From an uncultured Nitrosomonadales bacterium (lineage in GTDB: Bacteria; Pseudomonadota; Gammaproteobacteria; Burkholderiales; Gallionellaceae), in NCBI GenBank assembly GCA_903934275.1, contig CAIZNF010000312.1:1-5927 (forward strand): DNA of 5,927 bases. Direction: 5' to 3'. The notes beneath the pieces are model-generated. The model was not told where the DNA came from and did not search any database. It worked only from the letters and a program-made list of their open reading frames with translations. This document shows, one piece after another, positions 4,397 to 5,927 of the stretch. Numbering within the stretch: position 1 is the stretch's first letter; each line of letters starts with the position of its first letter. The position numbers and the translations under genes were made by a program.

Positions 4397-5653
4397 ATGA
4401 CCGTCTGGCAACAACTCTTCACCCGCCGCATGCTGATCTGCGTGTTCACCGGCTTTGCTTCCGGCCTGCCGCTGTATCTGCTGCTCAATCTGGTTCCCGC
4501 GTGGCTGCGCACCGAGCATATCGATCTCAAGGTGATCGGCGCATTCGCGCTGATCCAGTTCCCCTACACCTGGAAATTTCTTTGGTCGCCGCTGCTGGAC
4601 CGCTACGTTGTGCCCGCTTTGGGCAGGCGGCGCGGCTGGATGCTGCTGACCCAAGTCGCGCTGCTGGTGGTGATCGCATCGCTGGGCGGCTTTTCTCCAC
4701 AGAATGATCTGGGCATTATCGTGCTGCTCGCCACGCTGCTGGCTTTCCTCTCCGCCACGCAGGACATCGTGCTGGATGCTTATCGCCGCGAACTGCTGCT
4801 GGATAACGAACTCGGCCTAGGCAACGCGGTGCATGTCAACGCTTACCGCATCGCCGGGTTGATTCCCGGCTCGCTGTCGCTGATTCTCGCCGATCATCTG
4901 CCGTGGGACACGGTATTCCTCATCACCGCGCTGTTCATGCTGCCCGGCATCGCGATGACGCTGCTGATCAAGGAGCCGGTCGCGGTCAACGTGCCCAAGA
5001 CGTTGCGTGCCGCTGTGGTCGAGCCGTTCCGTGAATTCATCGGGCGACAGGGCTGGCGGGGCGCTCTGCTGATCCTGGCATTCCTGTTCTTCTACAAGCT
5101 TGGCGACAGCCTATGCACCGCACTGGCGACACCGTTTTACCTCGACATGGGGTTCAGTAAATCGCAGATCGGCCTGATCGCCAAGAACGCCGGGTTGTGG
5201 CCCGCGGTGATCGGCGCGCTGCTCGGCGGTATCTGGATGCTGAAGCTCGGAATCAACCGCGCGCTGTGGCTGTTCGGCGTGGTGCAAGTAGTATCCATTT
5301 TCGGCTTTTATTGGCTGGCCTTGCAGGGATCTCAGGTCGAAGTCACCGCGTTGCATTTGACGCAACTCGCGTTTGTGATCGGTCTGGAAGCATTCGGGGT
5401 CGGGCTGGGCACTGCGGCCTTCGTCGCCTATATCGCGCACACCACCCACCCCGCCTACACCGCCACACAATTCGCGCTGTTCACCAGTCTGGCCGCCGTA
5501 CCGCGCACCTTTGTCAATGCCACGGCAGGCTGGCTGGTGGAACAGTTGGGCTGGGGAGGCTTCTTCCTGCTGTGTGCTGTGCTGGCGATACCGGGGATGC
5601 TGCTGTTGTTGAAAGTTGCGCCGTGGAGCGGGAATGCGAAGCAAGCTGTGTAG
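4397..5653 (+). CDS. ampG: AmpG-type muropeptide permease (MFS transporter)
   Basis: AmpG imports anhydro-muropeptides across the inner membrane for cell-wall recycling and, where present, for AmpR/AmpC signalling. The protein has 418 residues from ATG 4397, with about 12 hydrophobic segments. Family stretches are GFASGLPLYLLLNLVPAWLR near the N-terminus, FLWSPLLDRY after the second segment, ATQDIVLDAYRRE around residues 115-130, and a C-terminal half with FFYKLGDSLCTALATPFYLD. An in-frame ATG at 4361 would add 12 residues but lies inside the gaatgacg repeat. The ATG at 4397 has GAAGG at 4387-4391, five bases before it, and begins just ahead of FTRRMLICVFTGF, so it is preferred. The length is shorter than E. 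coli AmpG (491) but common among other proteobacteria. It has no functional link to the hsd genes and probably marks the edge of the accessory region. Confidence 0.93.
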   Translation: MTVWQQLFTRRMLICVFTGFASGLPLYLLLNLVPAWLRTEHIDLKVIGAFALIQFPYTWKFLWSPLLDRYVVPALGRRRGWMLLTQVALLVVIASLGGFSPQNDLGIIVLLATLLAFLSATQDIVLDAYRRELLLDNELGLGNAVHVNAYRIAGLIPGSLSLILADHLPWDTVFLITALFMLPGIAMTLLIKEPVAVNVPKTLRAAVVEPFREFIGRQGWRGALLILAFLFFYKLGDSLCTALATPFYLDMGFSKSQIGLIAKNAGLWPAVIGALLGGIWMLKLGINRALWLFGVVQVVSIFGFYWLALQGSQVEVTALHLTQLAFVIGLEAFGVGLGTAAFVAYIAHTTHPAYTATQFALFTSLAAVPRTFVNATAGWLVEQLGWGGFFLLCAVLAIPGMLLLLKVAPWSGNAKQAV

Positions 5654-5706
5654 GAAGCCTCTATAGATTCGTTCTAACGGTCATGGCAAGTATGCCGCTC
5701 CTAATT

Positions 5707-5873
5707 ATCCTAAAAACAGCAGCTCGATCCGCAGATTACGCAGATTAACGCAGATTTTCAGTCGGTTGCGGATATGTATCTTCTCACCCGGTAGGTGAGT
5801 CGGCGACCCAATGTTACTTGTTGTTTAATCTGCGTAATCTGCGTAATCTGCGGACAGCTGCTTTTGCTAGGAT
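5707..5873. repeat. Large imperfect inverted repeat (about 50-bp arms) built from cgcagatta units
   Basis: The left arm (5707-5756) carries atccta, cagcagct and three cgcagatt units; the right arm (5827-5873) is its near complement. Twenty bases match exactly (5728-5747 with 5835-5854), with small gaps elsewhere. About 70 bases separate the arms. It starts 53 bases after the ampG stop and lacks a coding frame. It could be a MITE-like element, a bidirectional terminator or a structured RNA. No target duplication is visible. Confidence 0.75.
5783..5799. repeat. Small hairpin in the loop of the large inverted repeat
   Basis: ctcacc (5783-5788) and ggtgag (5794-5799) form a perfect 6-bp stem with loop cggta, near the centre of the larger element. 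The whole would fold as a long stem topped by a second stem-loop. Confidence 0.55.
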
Positions 5874-5927
5874 CATCCCTCGCTTTCATGCAAATAGCCG
5901 CGACCCGGTTATCCGTTATCCCATGCC
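5874..5927. other. Right-edge remainder, nothing recognised
   Basis: These last 54 bases show no gene start, ribosome site, repeat unit or hairpin that I can support on either strand. Confidence 0.5.

Noticed and set aside
5197..5748. 183-codon + strand frame over the end of ampG
   Set aside because: It lies in another frame of a convincing membrane protein gene, and its arginine-rich composition is typical of a shadow frame.

Overview
The window is about 5.9 kb with every recognisable gene on the + strand. It is an accessory restriction-modification region running into a conserved cell-wall gene. The organism is probably a betaproteobacterium (Nitrosomonadales/Gallionellaceae-like). This is inferred from protein flavour, the moderately high GC outside the variable parts, and abundant dRS3-like hairpins (ATTCCC-N8-GGGAAT) with gaatgacg units like those in Neisseria and its relatives. 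No marker gene fixes the taxon.

Layout. (1) 3-962 is the C-terminal half of a type I specificity subunit (HsdS): central helix, second target-recognition domain, C-terminal helix. Its reading frame is open to the left edge and runs through a repeat hairpin and a tract of nine G. (2) 963-1095 holds a degenerate hairpin and then a strong sigma70-type promoter with a perfect 14-bp palindrome in its spacer. (3) 1096-1932 encodes a BRO-N/DinD-like protein. (4) 1933-2197 is a repeat cluster. (5) 2198-2422 is a small GIY-YIG nuclease gene cut short by an in-frame TAA; the missing tail of the family is still readable to 2488. (6) 2489-2741 is a second repeat cluster whose first 119 bp duplicate the first cluster without gaps. 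(7) 2742-4217 encodes an intact type I DNA adenine methylase, HsdM. (8) 4218-4396 holds further hairpins and a possible terminator. (9) 4397-5653 encodes an AmpG-type muropeptide permease, probably the conserved chromosomal flank. (10) 5654-5927 has no gene but carries a large inverted repeat of about 167 bp.

How the parts may work together. HsdM and HsdS would form the methyltransferase core of a type I system; no hsdR is visible here. The order hsdS - dinD-like - GIY-YIG - hsdM is unusual, because hsdS normally follows hsdM closely. A gaatgacg-type repeat lies in every gap from the left edge to ampG, so repeat-mediated rearrangement is a reasonable explanation. The most interesting signals are the G9 tract at the HsdS inter-domain junction (possible phase-variable specificity, as in NgoAV of Neisseria gonorrhoeae), the operator-like palindrome inside the dinD-like promoter, and the GIY-YIG gene bracketed by long direct repeats.
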